Below the pieces are notes generated by a model that worked only from the letters and a program-made list of their open reading frames with translations, made no database searches and was not told the origin of the DNA. The translations under genes and the position numbers were made by a program. Source: Halapricum desulfuricans (GTDB lineage Archaea > Halobacteriota > Halobacteria > Halobacteriales > Haloarculaceae). From it: a stretch of 64,000 bases of DNA. Where the stretch lies: assembly GCF_017094525.1 (NCBI RefSeq), contig NZ_CP064788.1, positions 310,001 through 374,000 of the forward strand. The letters run 5' to 3'. This document shows positions 16,898 to 26,813 of this stretch, in pieces (position 1 is the first letter of the stretch; each line of letters begins with the position of its first letter).

Positions 16898-18358
16898 TCA
16901 GGTCAGTGTCGACCTGAGCGACCCGAGGTCGATCACGTCGGTCAGGGCCACCAACACCAGCCAGACCGCGCCACCGATACAGACTACACCGAACAGCAAC
17001 GGGATCGTCGTCGCAAAGCTGACCAGTGGATACACCACGGTCGACATTCCGGCCGTGATGGCAGCGATGACGAGCGTCGACCGGGCGAGTTTACCCTTGT
17101 CGAGGGGCAGCTCGCCGGAGATGATGTACAGTTCCGTGCCGACATAGATGCTGTCGGTGATCACGGTGGCCACGGCCGCGCCGACGACCCCGAACATCGG
17201 AATGAAGATCAGGTTGAGCACGAAGTTCGCCATCGCGAGGGTTCCCTTGGCGATCGCGCGCTCCCGGGCGCGTCCGAGGTAGTCAAGCGCGTCGCTCGTG
17301 ATCGAGTTCAGCGCCCGGACCACCACGAACAGGCTGAATATCTGGAGGACCGGTACGGCACCCGCGTAGTCAGATCCGAAGATCAGATTGATAGTCGGGT
17401 CGGCAACGAGGACCACGCCCGCAGCGGCCGGCGCGTACAGCGCCACGATATAGGTGAACGACCGCTCGTAGAGGGAGGCTGCGCGGTTCAGTTCGTCCTT
17501 TGCCTTTTGCTCGCCGAAGGTCGGCGAGATTCCGAACCCCAGCGAGTGTGCGGGCGCGATCAGGAATTCGGTGAGCTGTTTGCCCAGCGTGTAGAACGCG
17601 ATGGCCGTCGAACCACGGAACATGCCAAGCAGGATAGTGTCGATACGGCTGTTGAGTACGCCCGCACCCATCGTGAACGTGAGCGGGACGCTGTAGCGAA
17701 GCACGCGTTTGGAGATCGCTGAGGTGACCGTCCCCCTGATGGAGTCCGCTTCGTAGAAGTAGACGTAGATGATCGCCGTCGCGACGACTGCCGCGACCCC
17801 CGAACTGATTACGTATCCTACCATCGCGCCCTCCAGGCCGAATCCGAGGATCAGCAGCCCCGGAACAGCGATGATCAGCAGGAGGTTCGAGAGGATTGTT
17901 GTCGCGGCGTTGAGATCCATCCGATTGAACCCCTGAAAGAACATTGCGGCCACGCCGCCGAGGGCCTTCAGAGCGATATACGCGACGCCGATCAACAGCA
18001 GCGGGCCGATCGCCGGGTCACCGACAAACGCGGCGATCCGCCTGTGAATGACCGCGAGAACGGTACAGACGACGGTAGTTGCGACCACGGTGTAGAAATA
18101 CGTACTCCGGATAATGTCGGGCACCAGCTCGGGCTCTTTCTTGCGGTACTCCGCCGCGTACTTGGCACCGGATTTGTTTAGGCCGAGACTGGCGAACATC
18201 AACACGAATCCAAGTACTGCGAGGGTGAGAAACAGCTGGCCGTACTCGTTGGGGGTGAGCAAGTAGCGGGTCAGAATGAGGATCAACCCACCCTTGGCGA
18301 CCATCCGGAAGACCTGTGAAATAAAGACGAACGACACGCCCCGACCGACTTTTCCCAT
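16898..18358 (-). CDS. Flippase, MOP superfamily (Wzx-like)
   Basis: A 486-residue multi-pass protein of about 12-14 helices, typical of polysaccharide flippases that move lipid-linked oligosaccharides across the membrane. The N-terminal GRGVSFVFISQVFRMVAKGG, the LTPNEYGQLFL segment and the EFLIAPAHSLGFGISPTF segment near residue 260 are family-like. It probably exports the product of the glycan genes around it. No RNA or promoter signal was distinguished upstream. Confidence 0.92.
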   Translation of the reverse strand: MGKVGRGVSFVFISQVFRMVAKGGLILILTRYLLTPNEYGQLFLTLAVLGFVLMFASLGLNKSGAKYAAEYRKKEPELVPDIIRSTYFYTVVATTVVCTVLAVIHRRIAAFVGDPAIGPLLLIGVAYIALKALGGVAAMFFQGFNRMDLNAATTILSNLLLIIAVPGLLILGFGLEGAMVGYVISSGVAAVVATAIIYVYFYEADSIRGTVTSAISKRVLRYSVPLTFTMGAGVLNSRIDTILLGMFRGSTAIAFYTLGKQLTEFLIAPAHSLGFGISPTFGEQKAKDELNRAASLYERSFTYIVALYAPAAAGVVLVADPTINLIFGSDYAGAVPVLQIFSLFVVVRALNSITSDALDYLGRARERAIAKGTLAMANFVLNLIFIPMFGVVGAAVATVITDSIYVGTELYIISGELPLDKGKLARSTLVIAAITAGMSTVVYPLVSFATTIPLLFGVVCIGGAVWLVLVALTDVIDLGSLRSTLT

Positions 18359-18754
18359 TAGTTGTAGCCGGGTGATCCCCGCTCATTGTTATGCCGAGAC
18401 TACGGTACTGTGGTGTGTTCTGGCACCGTTTACATCACCCACAACCTCGAGCAATACTGTCACAGCTCGGGACAGTCCATCAGGATTGATAGTCACTGTT
18501 TTATAGGCTGAGCAGGCCGAGTGCCTCGGGGTCGTACGGAAATCGGTAGATTTCCGTGATGAGCGTTGGACAAAGTCCAACGAACCTGCGAGCGGGCTGA
18601 ACCCGCGAGCAGATGACGAGAGACGAAGTCTCTCGAACCACTTGACCCCGAGGCGGTTCACGCACGACGGGTCACGCTCGATATCCATTACTATCCGAAT
18701 CCCACCGATTAGGCAGGACAATACTATGCCCTGAAGAACTGATAACTATAGACG
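18359..18754. other. Intergenic region with multi-hairpin element
   Basis: These 396 bp lie between the divergent flippase and GT61 genes. Besides the structured element at 18523-18654 there is AT-rich sequence around 18480-18510 and 18720-18750 that could hold promoters. No reading frame is convincing. Confidence 0.5.
18523..18654. ncRNA. Multi-branched hairpin element (candidate structured RNA or IS relic)
   Basis: A perfect 11-bp outer stem (GCCTCGGGGTC / GACCCCGAGGC) encloses four hairpins: 18538-18555 (7 bp, loop GGTA), 18565-18581 (7 bp, loop AAA), 18592-18606 (5 bp, loop CTGAA) and 18617-18635 (8 bp, loop GAA). The whole folds as a four-armed junction. It shares the phrase GCGAGCAGAT with the hairpin array at 28836-29147 (GTGAGCAGAT there). 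The strand transcribed, if any, is unknown. Confidence 0.5.
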
Positions 18755-20029
18755 ATGGCAACTCGTTTGTGGCAGTTATTAGGGGACGCAGGCGCAGTCT
18801 ATCGCCGCGGTGGACATACAGCGCTGACACGCGGCGCATTCAGATACGGTCGACAGCGCCTGCCGGTCGAACTGTGGCCGGAGCTGTTGCTAGATCCGAT
18901 CGGAGCGGCCGACAGACGGATCCCGGTCCAGGAGACGCCTGATATCCAGTTGGCTTACGAGGGAAACTATCGGGAATCGCTTCCACGACCGCTGAAAGCG
19001 GCCGAGGGTCGGACACTCGGCGCTGAAGGGGCTGTCTACCGCTACGATGACGCCGATGTCGTGGGCCGACGGCCGATTGTCGGCGTCGACGGGCGGTACT
19101 TCCCCCCGTCGTGGCTCGGCGTCGAGACTGCGTTTTTCCTCCATCAGGAGAAGTACCTGAAGCGCAATCTGCCGCTCACGTGGTCGCTTCGGACACTCCT
19201 GGGATCGGGGCCGGATCGCGCGATCGATACCGGATTCTTGCTCTTGGGCGAGCGCAGCCTCGAGTTCCCGGCCTGGCACCACGAAGTCCTGCCGAAACTC
19301 CAGTTTCTGGAAGCGTACGAGGAGCAGACGGGCGAATCCCCGACGCTTATCGTGAACGCCGATCTCGGCCAGTTTCACGAACAGTCACTCCGGTTGATGG
19401 GGTATGACCCCGACTCGTGGGTCGACCCCGGAGACGGTGCGATTCGCGTGCGGAAGTTGCTCGTCGCTCCACACCCACGCCGCGCGCGGGGCACGCACCT
19501 TCACACGACGGCGCTGGACTGGGTCGGTGAACGCATTCGATCGAACCTCCCCGACAGGAGCGACGACTTCTCCAAGCGGGTGTACGTCTCCCGGCGGGAC
19601 GCAGAGAGGCGACGCGTCCGGAACGAAACGGAGGTCGTAGACGCGCTCCGTGACCGGGGGTTCGAGTGGTACGAACCCGGCCGCCTCGACTACGAGGAGG
19701 AGATTGCCCTCTTTTCGGGTGCCGATCTCATCGTCGGCGCGCACGGGATGGGGCTCGCAAGCATGTTCCACGCGAGCGACGCGGCGCTCGTCGAACTGTT
19801 CCCTCGTGGCGGGGCGACGGAACATTACTTTCTCACGGCCGCTGAACGCGGCTTCGCCTACGAGTTTCTCTCCTGTGATTCGATCGAAGAGGGGGGGAAC
19901 GTGCGCGCCAGAGATCGAGACTTTGTCGTCGACACCGACGAACTACTGTCTCGTATCAAACGCGTCGAATCCGCAGTGGAGACTCACTCCGACGGTGAGA
20001 CCGACGTCCAGAGCGAGACGGTCCGATAG
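18755..20029 (+). CDS. Glycosyltransferase family 61 protein
   Basis: A 424-residue GT61-like (DUF563) glycosyltransferase. Recognisable parts are a central LEFPAWHHEVLPKLQFL, the RVYVSRRDAERRRVRNE block near residues 272-288 and the C-terminal FSGADLIVGAHGMGLASMFHA near 326-346. It has no signal peptide or membrane helix. It presumably adds a residue to the surface glycan in the cytoplasm. Its last 46 bases overlap the 3' end of the convergent DUF1616 gene. Confidence 0.88.
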   Translation: MATRLWQLLGDAGAVYRRGGHTALTRGAFRYGRQRLPVELWPELLLDPIGAADRRIPVQETPDIQLAYEGNYRESLPRPLKAAEGRTLGAEGAVYRYDDADVVGRRPIVGVDGRYFPPSWLGVETAFFLHQEKYLKRNLPLTWSLRTLLGSGPDRAIDTGFLLLGERSLEFPAWHHEVLPKLQFLEAYEEQTGESPTLIVNADLGQFHEQSLRLMGYDPDSWVDPGDGAIRVRKLLVAPHPRRARGTHLHTTALDWVGERIRSNLPDRSDDFSKRVYVSRRDAERRRVRNETEVVDALRDRGFEWYEPGRLDYEEEIALFSGADLIVGAHGMGLASMFHASDAALVELFPRGGATEHYFLTAAERGFAYEFLSCDSIEEGGNVRARDRDFVVDTDELLSRIKRVESAVETHSDGETDVQSETVR

Positions 20030-21027
20030 GCGGTGTCAGCGTTCACGTTCTGCGGTGGCTCACCCTGATAGAGATAGTATCGGAGGCGGAGATTCTCTCC
20101 AACCAGCGTCGGTTCGACCGTGTGTGTCGCTGTCCAGGTCTCGCCGGTCGGGACCGTCGATCGCTCCCGAAAGACCTGTTCGGACTCCGTGACAGTCACC
20201 GAATCGTCCGAGACATCGATCCGCTGGAGGACAGCTACGGCAGTGTAGTCCGTTTCGCTGCCCTCGTGGTTCTCGACCCGCACCGCGAGTTCAGCATCGG
20301 TTCCCTGCCGGATCTCCTCTGGATAGCCCGAGGCGAGGAGTTCGCCGTCGCCGTTCTCGCTCAGCACCGCAAAGCTCGTGTACGCTTCACCGTTGTCCGG
20401 TGAAAGGACCACGAACCCCATCGTCGCGACGGCACTGACGACGCTGAGGACGAAGAGGACGGTAAGCACCCGGTCGGTGACTCTCGCTCCCTCGAAGGCT
20501 TCTCTCACTGAGGCTATCCACGCACCGAACGACAGGTGGAGCCGTTCGTCCCGGGGAACGAGGTTTCGCCGGACGAACGCTGTCACGACGCCGAACAGGA
20601 CGACAGCGTTCAGTCCCGTCACCACGGCACTCTGTGAGAGTGAGCCGCTGATCGGCGCGACGACGAGTGCCAGCACCGGGAGCAACGCGAGACTCAGCCC
20701 GAACGAGAGGAGGAACCGCTCGGTCCAGGAGGGTGCGCCCCCCTGAGCGAGTCGACGCAGCCCAAACTGCGTTCGGCCTGATAGTACCGGGTCGTCCTGA
20801 TCCGACTCGGTAGACTGCCTGGGAAAGATGATCGCCAGCAGGAGGTAGCCCGGAACGAACAGGGCGATAACGATACCGACGACAGCGCGCGCGAGCGGGA
20901 ACACCGTCGATAGACGAAAGGTCAGTCCGTCGAATAGCGCGACCAAAACCACGACCCCGACGAGGTCGACAGGTATTGTAATGTGGATGCGCCGAATCTC
21001 TTGCAGTGCGTTTCTCATAATTTCCAT
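19984..21027 (-). CDS. DUF1616 family membrane protein
   Basis: A 347-residue archaeal membrane protein. About five helices fall between residues 18 and 215 (for example VGVVVLVALFDGLTF and VVGIVIALFVPGYLLLAIIFP, the latter a DUF1616 hallmark). A beta-rich extracellular region of about 130 residues follows, containing SENGDGELLASGYP and EIRQGTDAELAVRVENHE. Such proteins often sit in glycan clusters, but their role is unknown. A second start at 21018 is possible. Confidence 0.85.
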   Translation of the reverse strand: MEIMRNALQEIRRIHITIPVDLVGVVVLVALFDGLTFRLSTVFPLARAVVGIVIALFVPGYLLLAIIFPRQSTESDQDDPVLSGRTQFGLRRLAQGGAPSWTERFLLSFGLSLALLPVLALVVAPISGSLSQSAVVTGLNAVVLFGVVTAFVRRNLVPRDERLHLSFGAWIASVREAFEGARVTDRVLTVLFVLSVVSAVATMGFVVLSPDNGEAYTSFAVLSENGDGELLASGYPEEIRQGTDAELAVRVENHEGSETDYTAVAVLQRIDVSDDSVTVTESEQVFRERSTVPTGETWTATHTVEPTLVGENLRLRYYLYQGEPPQNVNADTAYRTVSLWTSVSPSE

Positions 21028-21474
21028 GGTTGCTATGGGGTGAGCACATACCGTGCTAACACAGCATCATTCCGCCCGACCGCCCGTTGGCAGTTCTGTA
21101 CAAGCTGCTTTACCGGAGAACCAAATGGTAATGGTGTGATTTCCGGTCGTCTCTCGACAGTTTCGTACTGTTTAACGGTGCCACGCATACCAGATATCAG
21201 CGAGTCGTTCTTTGATTTCGCCCGTCGCCACTGTCCGGGTCGCGACTGACTCACCAGCTCGGACTCGGTTGCGCTCGCTCCCCTCCACGACGAGTCGGCG
21301 GCCCCGTCGTAACCCCCCTCGGCATATGTTTTCAGCGGCTGTCCGAACACCGGGCCGCTGAATCTGGGGGACCGAAAGATTCCCGACCCCCCATACGGCC
21401 GGTTGTGACGATTTACCGATACGATCACACGAACGAGAGGCGTCGACCAGGGACAGACTTACAACCAAACCGTC
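21028..21474. other. Intergenic region with palindromic element
   Basis: These 447 bp lie between two membrane-protein genes on the minus strand. The final part is occupied by a palindromic element. Upstream of it a GGGGGT/ACCCCC-rich dyad around 21310-21392 may be a transcription terminator or a repeat relic. No gene was recognised. Confidence 0.45.
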
Positions 21475-21475
21475 T
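21393..21475. repeat. Palindromic element, subfamily B (degenerate arms, inverted copy)
   Basis: Left arm ATACGGCCGGTTGTGA and right arm TTACAACCAAACCGTCT, with the internal block CGATTTACCGATACGAT typical of subfamily B. The arms pair imperfectly. Its last base is the first base of the stop codon of the minus-strand gene that ends at 21475. Confidence 0.7.
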
Positions 21476-23259
21476 CATCGGACGTAATACAGTTCAGTGT
21501 CCCCGTTGGAGAAGACGCGATTCACACCGATCTGACGGTCGATACTCTCGAAGTCCGAGCGCGAGAAGCGGTGCTCACGGTAGGCCGTCAGCTCCCGCTC
21601 GTAGGTGTTCTGGGAAATGATCAGGTGCCAGTCTCCGGCCTCGGCTTTCTCCCGCAGCCGGTTCATTTGGGAGCTGTTGACGGTTCCGTCGCGCTGGCCG
21701 TTGTTCTCCAGGGAGACGATGGCGTCGTAGTACCGCTGGGGTTCCTGCATGACGCCGTTGAGAATCGCGTCCTCCCCGGTCATCTCGAAGGTCGTCTCGT
21801 ACCCGTCCACACGCGCGTCGGTGACGTGCTGGTTGGCCCGGTGGATGTACGGTGAGTTGAACAGCACGAGCGAGGACAGCAGGAACAGCACGACGAACAC
21901 TGTGGCCACGGACGGGCCGACTGCGACACGAAACTTGGTCTCGGAGAGCGCCATGATCCCGTAGGTGATGGCAATCGCACCGAGGGCCACGACGACGAAC
22001 ATCATGAATCCGGCCTGCCGGAAGTAGTACTGCCCGACATTGCCAAACATGTATACGCCGAACACTGGGACCATCACCAGCAGAGACGTTGCGAGATAGA
22101 CGATCATCCTGTCGGTATCGACGCTCCCGTCGGTACTTCTGGTGAGGACGGTGAGGACCAGAGATCCCGCCGCGATGATAAAGAGCGTACTCACCCCGAA
22201 CAGCTTGAGAAAGACCACGACCGGACTTGATCCGATAGCGGAGAGTGAGGCGGTCTGTGAGCCGATCGCCGATCCGGCCCCGGCAGAGGAGCTTCCTGTG
22301 ACGTACGCGGCCAGTGAGTCTGCGGTCCCGGTGAGGACTGGGACTATACCCGGTGCCTGTCCGATCCAGGCAACGAAGAGTACGGCTGAGACGGCGAGGA
22401 CGGGAATCAGCGACCGGTGTGTCCACGGCGACCGGTCGTTGCTGGACAGCAACTGCACGAAGACGATGGCAGCGAGTATCAGCAGGACGTTAAACGCCTG
22501 CATCGGATGATACAGGATTGTAGCCCCGACCGTGAGCACGACGATGCCGGTCAGGGCAGTCAGGCTCCCGAGCGTCCGTTCGGCACCGGGCGATCGAAGA
22601 TATCCGACCACCAGGTACAGCACGATCGGAGCGAACAGGATCGCCTGACTACTGGGGTGGGCGTGGATGGTGACGGCCAGCTGGTGCAGCGGAACCAGCA
22701 GGAAAGCGCTGAACGCACCGACGGTGATGGCGGTCTCTCCACCGACGATGCCCCGGACAACGAGGGGTGTGAAGATGTAGAAGACGAGCGCGGTACCGAG
22801 CGGGACGAGCATCAGCGATTCCCACACCGAAAGCCCGGTGAAGCCCGCGATGAACGCGGCGACCGAGTGGATGCCGGGATACACGGACTCGTAGGGCGTC
22901 ATTGTCCCAGCTGTCAATTCTCTGATCACGCCCACGTGCGTCATCGAGTCGTGAATCCCGTGGAACAAATACCCTCGAACGACCGGCAGCGAGATGACCG
23001 CGAAACTCGACGCCCCGCCCAGGACGATTCCGAAGCGCCGATAGAGGTGGTTCGTCGTCAAGAATGCGATCAATGCCCCCATCAGGAACGCGACCCCGAT
23101 TCCGATCCACACCCACAGCGGCGTGGACGCGTAGATCGAGAGTTCGTAGCCAGTCGCGGGATTCGCGTGTGCGACGAGAAGTGCGACAGTGAGACTGCTG
23201 AAACCGATAAGACCGAGTAATTGTGCCGACCGATCGGTGATATGTGCTAGTCGCTTCAT
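21475..23259 (-). CDS. Multi-pass membrane protein of glycan cluster, unknown function
   Basis: A 594-residue protein with about 12-13 hydrophobic helices from residue 14 to 470, followed by a soluble C-terminal domain of about 120 residues (GEDAILNGVMQEPQRYYDAI). The layout recalls GT-C-type transferases, and a HDSMTH motif in the first large loop (near residue 105) fits such a fold. No diagnostic motif was found, so the glycosyltransferase idea is only an inference. The stop codon touches a palindromic element. Confidence 0.7.
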   Translation of the reverse strand: MKRLAHITDRSAQLLGLIGFSSLTVALLVAHANPATGYELSIYASTPLWVWIGIGVAFLMGALIAFLTTNHLYRRFGIVLGGASSFAVISLPVVRGYLFHGIHDSMTHVGVIRELTAGTMTPYESVYPGIHSVAAFIAGFTGLSVWESLMLVPLGTALVFYIFTPLVVRGIVGGETAITVGAFSAFLLVPLHQLAVTIHAHPSSQAILFAPIVLYLVVGYLRSPGAERTLGSLTALTGIVVLTVGATILYHPMQAFNVLLILAAIVFVQLLSSNDRSPWTHRSLIPVLAVSAVLFVAWIGQAPGIVPVLTGTADSLAAYVTGSSSAGAGSAIGSQTASLSAIGSSPVVVFLKLFGVSTLFIIAAGSLVLTVLTRSTDGSVDTDRMIVYLATSLLVMVPVFGVYMFGNVGQYYFRQAGFMMFVVVALGAIAITYGIMALSETKFRVAVGPSVATVFVVLFLLSSLVLFNSPYIHRANQHVTDARVDGYETTFEMTGEDAILNGVMQEPQRYYDAIVSLENNGQRDGTVNSSQMNRLREKAEAGDWHLIISQNTYERELTAYREHRFSRSDFESIDRQIGVNRVFSNGDTELYYVR

Positions 23260-23437
23260 TGTGTATCGCTCGGATAACGAGTCGGGTAGTTATGGCCATA
23301 ATACCACGTTTCGTTCCTCTGGTGCAGACAGTATATATTTCATAATGTGTCGTTATAGAGTCCCTACGACCCGAAAACTGGCAATATAGTGTGTACGAAT
23401 ACAAACCTTTTTGCAATCCTGGGACCTGCCAACCACT

Positions 23438-25390
23438 ATGAAGTTCTCTCGCCGGCGATACTTAGTTGCGGCCAGTCTGGCAATGGCTGGGTGTTCTGGG
23501 TGTGGCAGCCCGCGGACGGACGACGAGCCGTTCGATCCCAATCACACCGTCGCGGAAGGCGGGTCCGGGGACTACGAAACCCTGGTCGAGGCCTACGAGG
23601 TTGCGGATACGGGCGACGTGATCGGTGTCGGTGATGGCCACTACTCGCTGGCGCCAGTGGTGCAGACGGTCGGGGAGTCCCCGGTCGGTGCGTTCGACAC
23701 TTTCGAGAAAACAGGCCTGACGATAGTCGGGCGGTCGACTGACCGAACGTCGCTGTCCTTTGGGTCCGAGCAAAACATCCTGGCGATGCCGTCCTGGCAG
23801 CTCTGGCGGCTTTCGATCGATTCGGCCGATACCGTCGTCGGTCCACGCGCGAACACGTTCCGCGCGTGCCGGATCGCTTCGCCGATCATGGACCCACCGG
23901 GATACGGCGGACCCTCTCACCGATTCGGCGAGAACGAGAGGCTTACCACGACGGGCATGCCACGGAGGACCTCGGCCGAGCAGACCTATCACGGACTCAC
24001 GTTCGATAGAGTCCTGAACGGCGTCGAGGATCTCGGATTTGACCCGACGGGCCAGGAACCGATCGACGCCCTCTTCGAGAACGCCTACGAGTCCGGTACG
24101 CTCATCGAACTCCCGCCCGGCGAGTACCGGATCGAGTCGGAACACGTCGGCAGCACGGTCTCGCGGTTCGGATTGCGAGGGCTGGGTACCAGCAGACGCG
24201 ACGTCCAGATCGTCCCGACATCGGGGATGGCTCTCAAGTGGCTGAAAGCAGTCGGTGCTGGACCACACCTGCTGGAGAACCTCTCCTTTCAGGAGCGCAG
24301 CGACGACAAGACACAGGTCTCGCTGTGGCTTACGACCAGTGACGGTTCCGTCATCAAAAACGTGGAGTGGCTCGGGCGGACGCCACCCGACAAAAATATC
24401 GGTTACTCGCTGGCAGCAGAGGTGACTGAAGTAGATGGCGTGTTCGTCATCGACGGTATCTACGCCGGCCTCGACGAGCCAGCCACGGTAGTCGACTACC
24501 CGAACGGGGTCGCCTTCGTCCGGAGCGGACCGACCCACGAGGGGGAAGTGATCCTCCGGAATCCAGTCATCCACGGACGCAACTCCAACGCAACACGCTC
24601 TACGGCACCGACGGGTGTCATGACCATCCAGGGTGGGGAGTTCGTCAACAACCAGAACACCAACATCCGATTCGGTGCTGGCGACCACCCCACGAAGGTC
24701 TCCAGCGCCACCGGCAGCTATGTCAAGGTCGACGGCTCTCGAAACAGCGCGGACGCAATCAGGCTTAACGGCGGAGAAAGGGTGTTCAGTGGCGCGGTCT
24801 TCCGGGACATCCACGTCGAGTGGACCAAAGACAGAGGACGCGCAGTGATCGCGCTCCCCGAGTTCAGCAGTCACGGCCGGACGGAGTTCTACGACTGCGT
24901 GATCCACAACGACGGCCAGAACACACCAACCGTCAAGGCCGCACCCACTTCAATCTCAGACGACGAAGTGGTGTTCGAGAACTGTGTTTTCACCGGACAG
25001 GGTGGTGGATTCATCACCAGAGACAGACCCGGATCGGTGATCCGTAACTCCTGTATCGATATGCCAAACGCGTCGATCAGCGGCTTCAAGACCGAGAACA
25101 TTACGAACGGGGACTGCGCTCTCCCCAAGCAGCCGCCCTCCACGACAGCCACGATCACGGCGAACAAGCGAGAGGGCAGGAGCGTGACGTTTACCGCGAT
25201 GGACTCGCAGGGCACCATCGACAGTTACAGGTGGGATCTCGACGGCGAAACCAGGACCGGCAGGACAATCACGTACACGTTCGACCACGCGGGTACCTAC
25301 ACCGTTACGCTCACCGTCGAAGATACTGATGGTGTGACGGATTCGACGACCTCCGAACTGATCGTCGACTATCCCGAGCTGGTACGGTAG
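23438..25390 (+). CDS. Secreted lipoprotein with beta-helix and PKD domain
   Basis: A 650-residue exported protein. The N terminus has an RRRYLVAASLAMAGCSG signal with Tat-like arginines and a lipobox cysteine near residue 19. Residues 40-560 show repeated short strands typical of a right-handed parallel beta-helix (pectate-lyase-like), for example GVMTIQGGEFVNNQNTN and VVFENCVFTGQGGG. The C-terminal 85 residues form a PKD domain (DSYRWDLDGE, HAGTYTVTLTVEDTDG). It may bind or cut a polysaccharide at the cell surface; catalytic residues cannot be assigned. The start at 23438 places the signal peptide first. Confidence 0.82.
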   Translation: MKFSRRRYLVAASLAMAGCSGCGSPRTDDEPFDPNHTVAEGGSGDYETLVEAYEVADTGDVIGVGDGHYSLAPVVQTVGESPVGAFDTFEKTGLTIVGRSTDRTSLSFGSEQNILAMPSWQLWRLSIDSADTVVGPRANTFRACRIASPIMDPPGYGGPSHRFGENERLTTTGMPRRTSAEQTYHGLTFDRVLNGVEDLGFDPTGQEPIDALFENAYESGTLIELPPGEYRIESEHVGSTVSRFGLRGLGTSRRDVQIVPTSGMALKWLKAVGAGPHLLENLSFQERSDDKTQVSLWLTTSDGSVIKNVEWLGRTPPDKNIGYSLAAEVTEVDGVFVIDGIYAGLDEPATVVDYPNGVAFVRSGPTHEGEVILRNPVIHGRNSNATRSTAPTGVMTIQGGEFVNNQNTNIRFGAGDHPTKVSSATGSYVKVDGSRNSADAIRLNGGERVFSGAVFRDIHVEWTKDRGRAVIALPEFSSHGRTEFYDCVIHNDGQNTPTVKAAPTSISDDEVVFENCVFTGQGGGFITRDRPGSVIRNSCIDMPNASISGFKTENITNGDCALPKQPPSTTATITANKREGRSVTFTAMDSQGTIDSYRWDLDGETRTGRTITYTFDHAGTYTVTLTVEDTDGVTDSTTSELIVDYPELVR

Positions 25391-25446
25391 TTACTATTTG
25401 CTTCCAGAGAATGGCCTCGCTCGTTGAAAGTGGGACCACCGTCTTG

Positions 25447-25526
25447 ATACTGGTGGCTATACGTTCGTACAGATATCCGGCACACCGTCGTGCCGGATCA
25501 TTTCGAAATAGTATAGCCACCAGTAT
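25447..25526. repeat. Palindromic element, subfamily A
   Basis: Perfect inverted arms ATACTGGTGGCTATAC / GTATAGCCACCAGTAT enclose an internal hairpin (CCGGCAC-ACCGTC-GTGCCGG) and TTTCGAAAT. The length is 80 bp. It sits between the convergent lipoprotein and GT4 genes, 56 bp after the former stop. Confidence 0.9.
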
Positions 25527-25585
25527 GAGGTGACGCGGATCGCTGTGTCGTCTCGAAACAACTTGTGGTCGCACCCGCTGTGCGA

Positions 25586-26680
25586 TCACGACGCCGTGAC
25601 CGGGGTGGCGCGCGCCGGCGTGGCGTCGTCCACCGTCGCGTACAGCTCTGTGAGTCGGTCGGCAGCGGCCTCCCAAGAGTAGTCCGCGACGGCGACCGCC
25701 CGATTGGTCCGGCCCATCCGATCGACACGGTCCGGATCGGCCAGCAACTCCACGAGGGCTTCGGTGAGCGCGTCGGCGTCGCCGGGCTGGACCAAGAGTC
25801 CGTTGTCCTCGCCGACGACCTCCGGGATCGAACCGACCGGCGTGGAGACGATCGCCATGCCCGCCGCCATCGCTTCCAGGATCGCGATCGGGAGGCCTTC
25901 GGCCCGCGTCGGCAACGCGTAGATCGTTCCCGACGAGAGCAACGCCCGTTTCTTGGCCTCGTCGACGTAGCCGAGATAGGTCACGTGATCGTGCTCGGCG
26001 GCAAGCCGCTCTACGCGGTCGGCGAGTGGTCCGCTCCCCGCGATAGTGACCTGGAAGGGCGCCACGTCAGGGTCGTCGCTCGCGGCTTCGACGGCGGCCA
26101 CGAACTCGGTGATGCCCTTGCGCTCGATGAGGTTCGAGAGGAAGACGACGTGGGGCATCTCCGGATATTCGGGGTCGTATTCCCCGGTCGGAACGGCGTT
26201 CGGGACGACGACGATACGGTCCTCGGGGACGACCGCTGCGAGCACCGACTGCCAGTACGACGAGAGGACCACGACCCGCGTGGTCGCGTTGAGAACGACC
26301 GACTGGAACCACGACACGACCCGCGAGTCCGGTTGCAGGAACGTATCGAACGAGGACCCGTGGACGTGGAGGACGACGGGACAGTTCCAGACGTACCGTC
26401 CGAAGAGGACGTAGAACGCGTTCCTGTAGAACGAGTGCTGGAACGACGAGTGGACGTGCATGACGTCGGGCCGTCGCTCCAGCGGGAACTGCACCATCCG
26501 CCAGATCGACAGGAGGGCACCGACGAGAAGGGCCCGTATCGTGGCGGCGCTGGCAGGTCCAGTCTCGTATACGGTCGTCGTGACGGTATCGAGATGTCGC
26601 TGTTGCTCGGCTATGTAGCGGGACACACCACCGGTCCGGCTCTGTTCCGGACCCACGATCAGGATTTCCTGTGACGACAT
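25586..26680 (-). CDS. Glycosyltransferase family 4 (GT-B)
   Basis: A 364-residue GT4 enzyme. The N-terminal domain has the glycine-rich GPEQSRTGGVSRYI loop. The C-terminal domain has VVFLSNLIERKGITEFVAA near 190-210 and the sugar-nucleotide binding ALPTRAEGLPIAILEAMAAGMAIVSTPVGSIPE near 275-307, including the E-x7-E motif. It probably transfers a sugar during surface glycan assembly. It stands alone with a 133-bp upstream gap. Confidence 0.93.
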   Translation of the reverse strand: MSSQEILIVGPEQSRTGGVSRYIAEQQRHLDTVTTTVYETGPASAATIRALLVGALLSIWRMVQFPLERRPDVMHVHSSFQHSFYRNAFYVLFGRYVWNCPVVLHVHGSSFDTFLQPDSRVVSWFQSVVLNATTRVVVLSSYWQSVLAAVVPEDRIVVVPNAVPTGEYDPEYPEMPHVVFLSNLIERKGITEFVAAVEAASDDPDVAPFQVTIAGSGPLADRVERLAAEHDHVTYLGYVDEAKKRALLSSGTIYALPTRAEGLPIAILEAMAAGMAIVSTPVGSIPEVVGEDNGLLVQPGDADALTEALVELLADPDRVDRMGRTNRAVAVADYSWEAAADRLTELYATVDDATPARATPVTAS

Positions 26681-26813
26681 TCGTGTGTGGGGTCTTGGAT
26701 TCTGACCCCTTAGTCAAAGACTCCCTACTGCATTGATGTAAAACGAGAGTGCCATCTCGTTAACGCTTCTTGTCCGCTGGCGCGGACTGCGATGTTGTCT
26801 GAAGATCGCCCCC

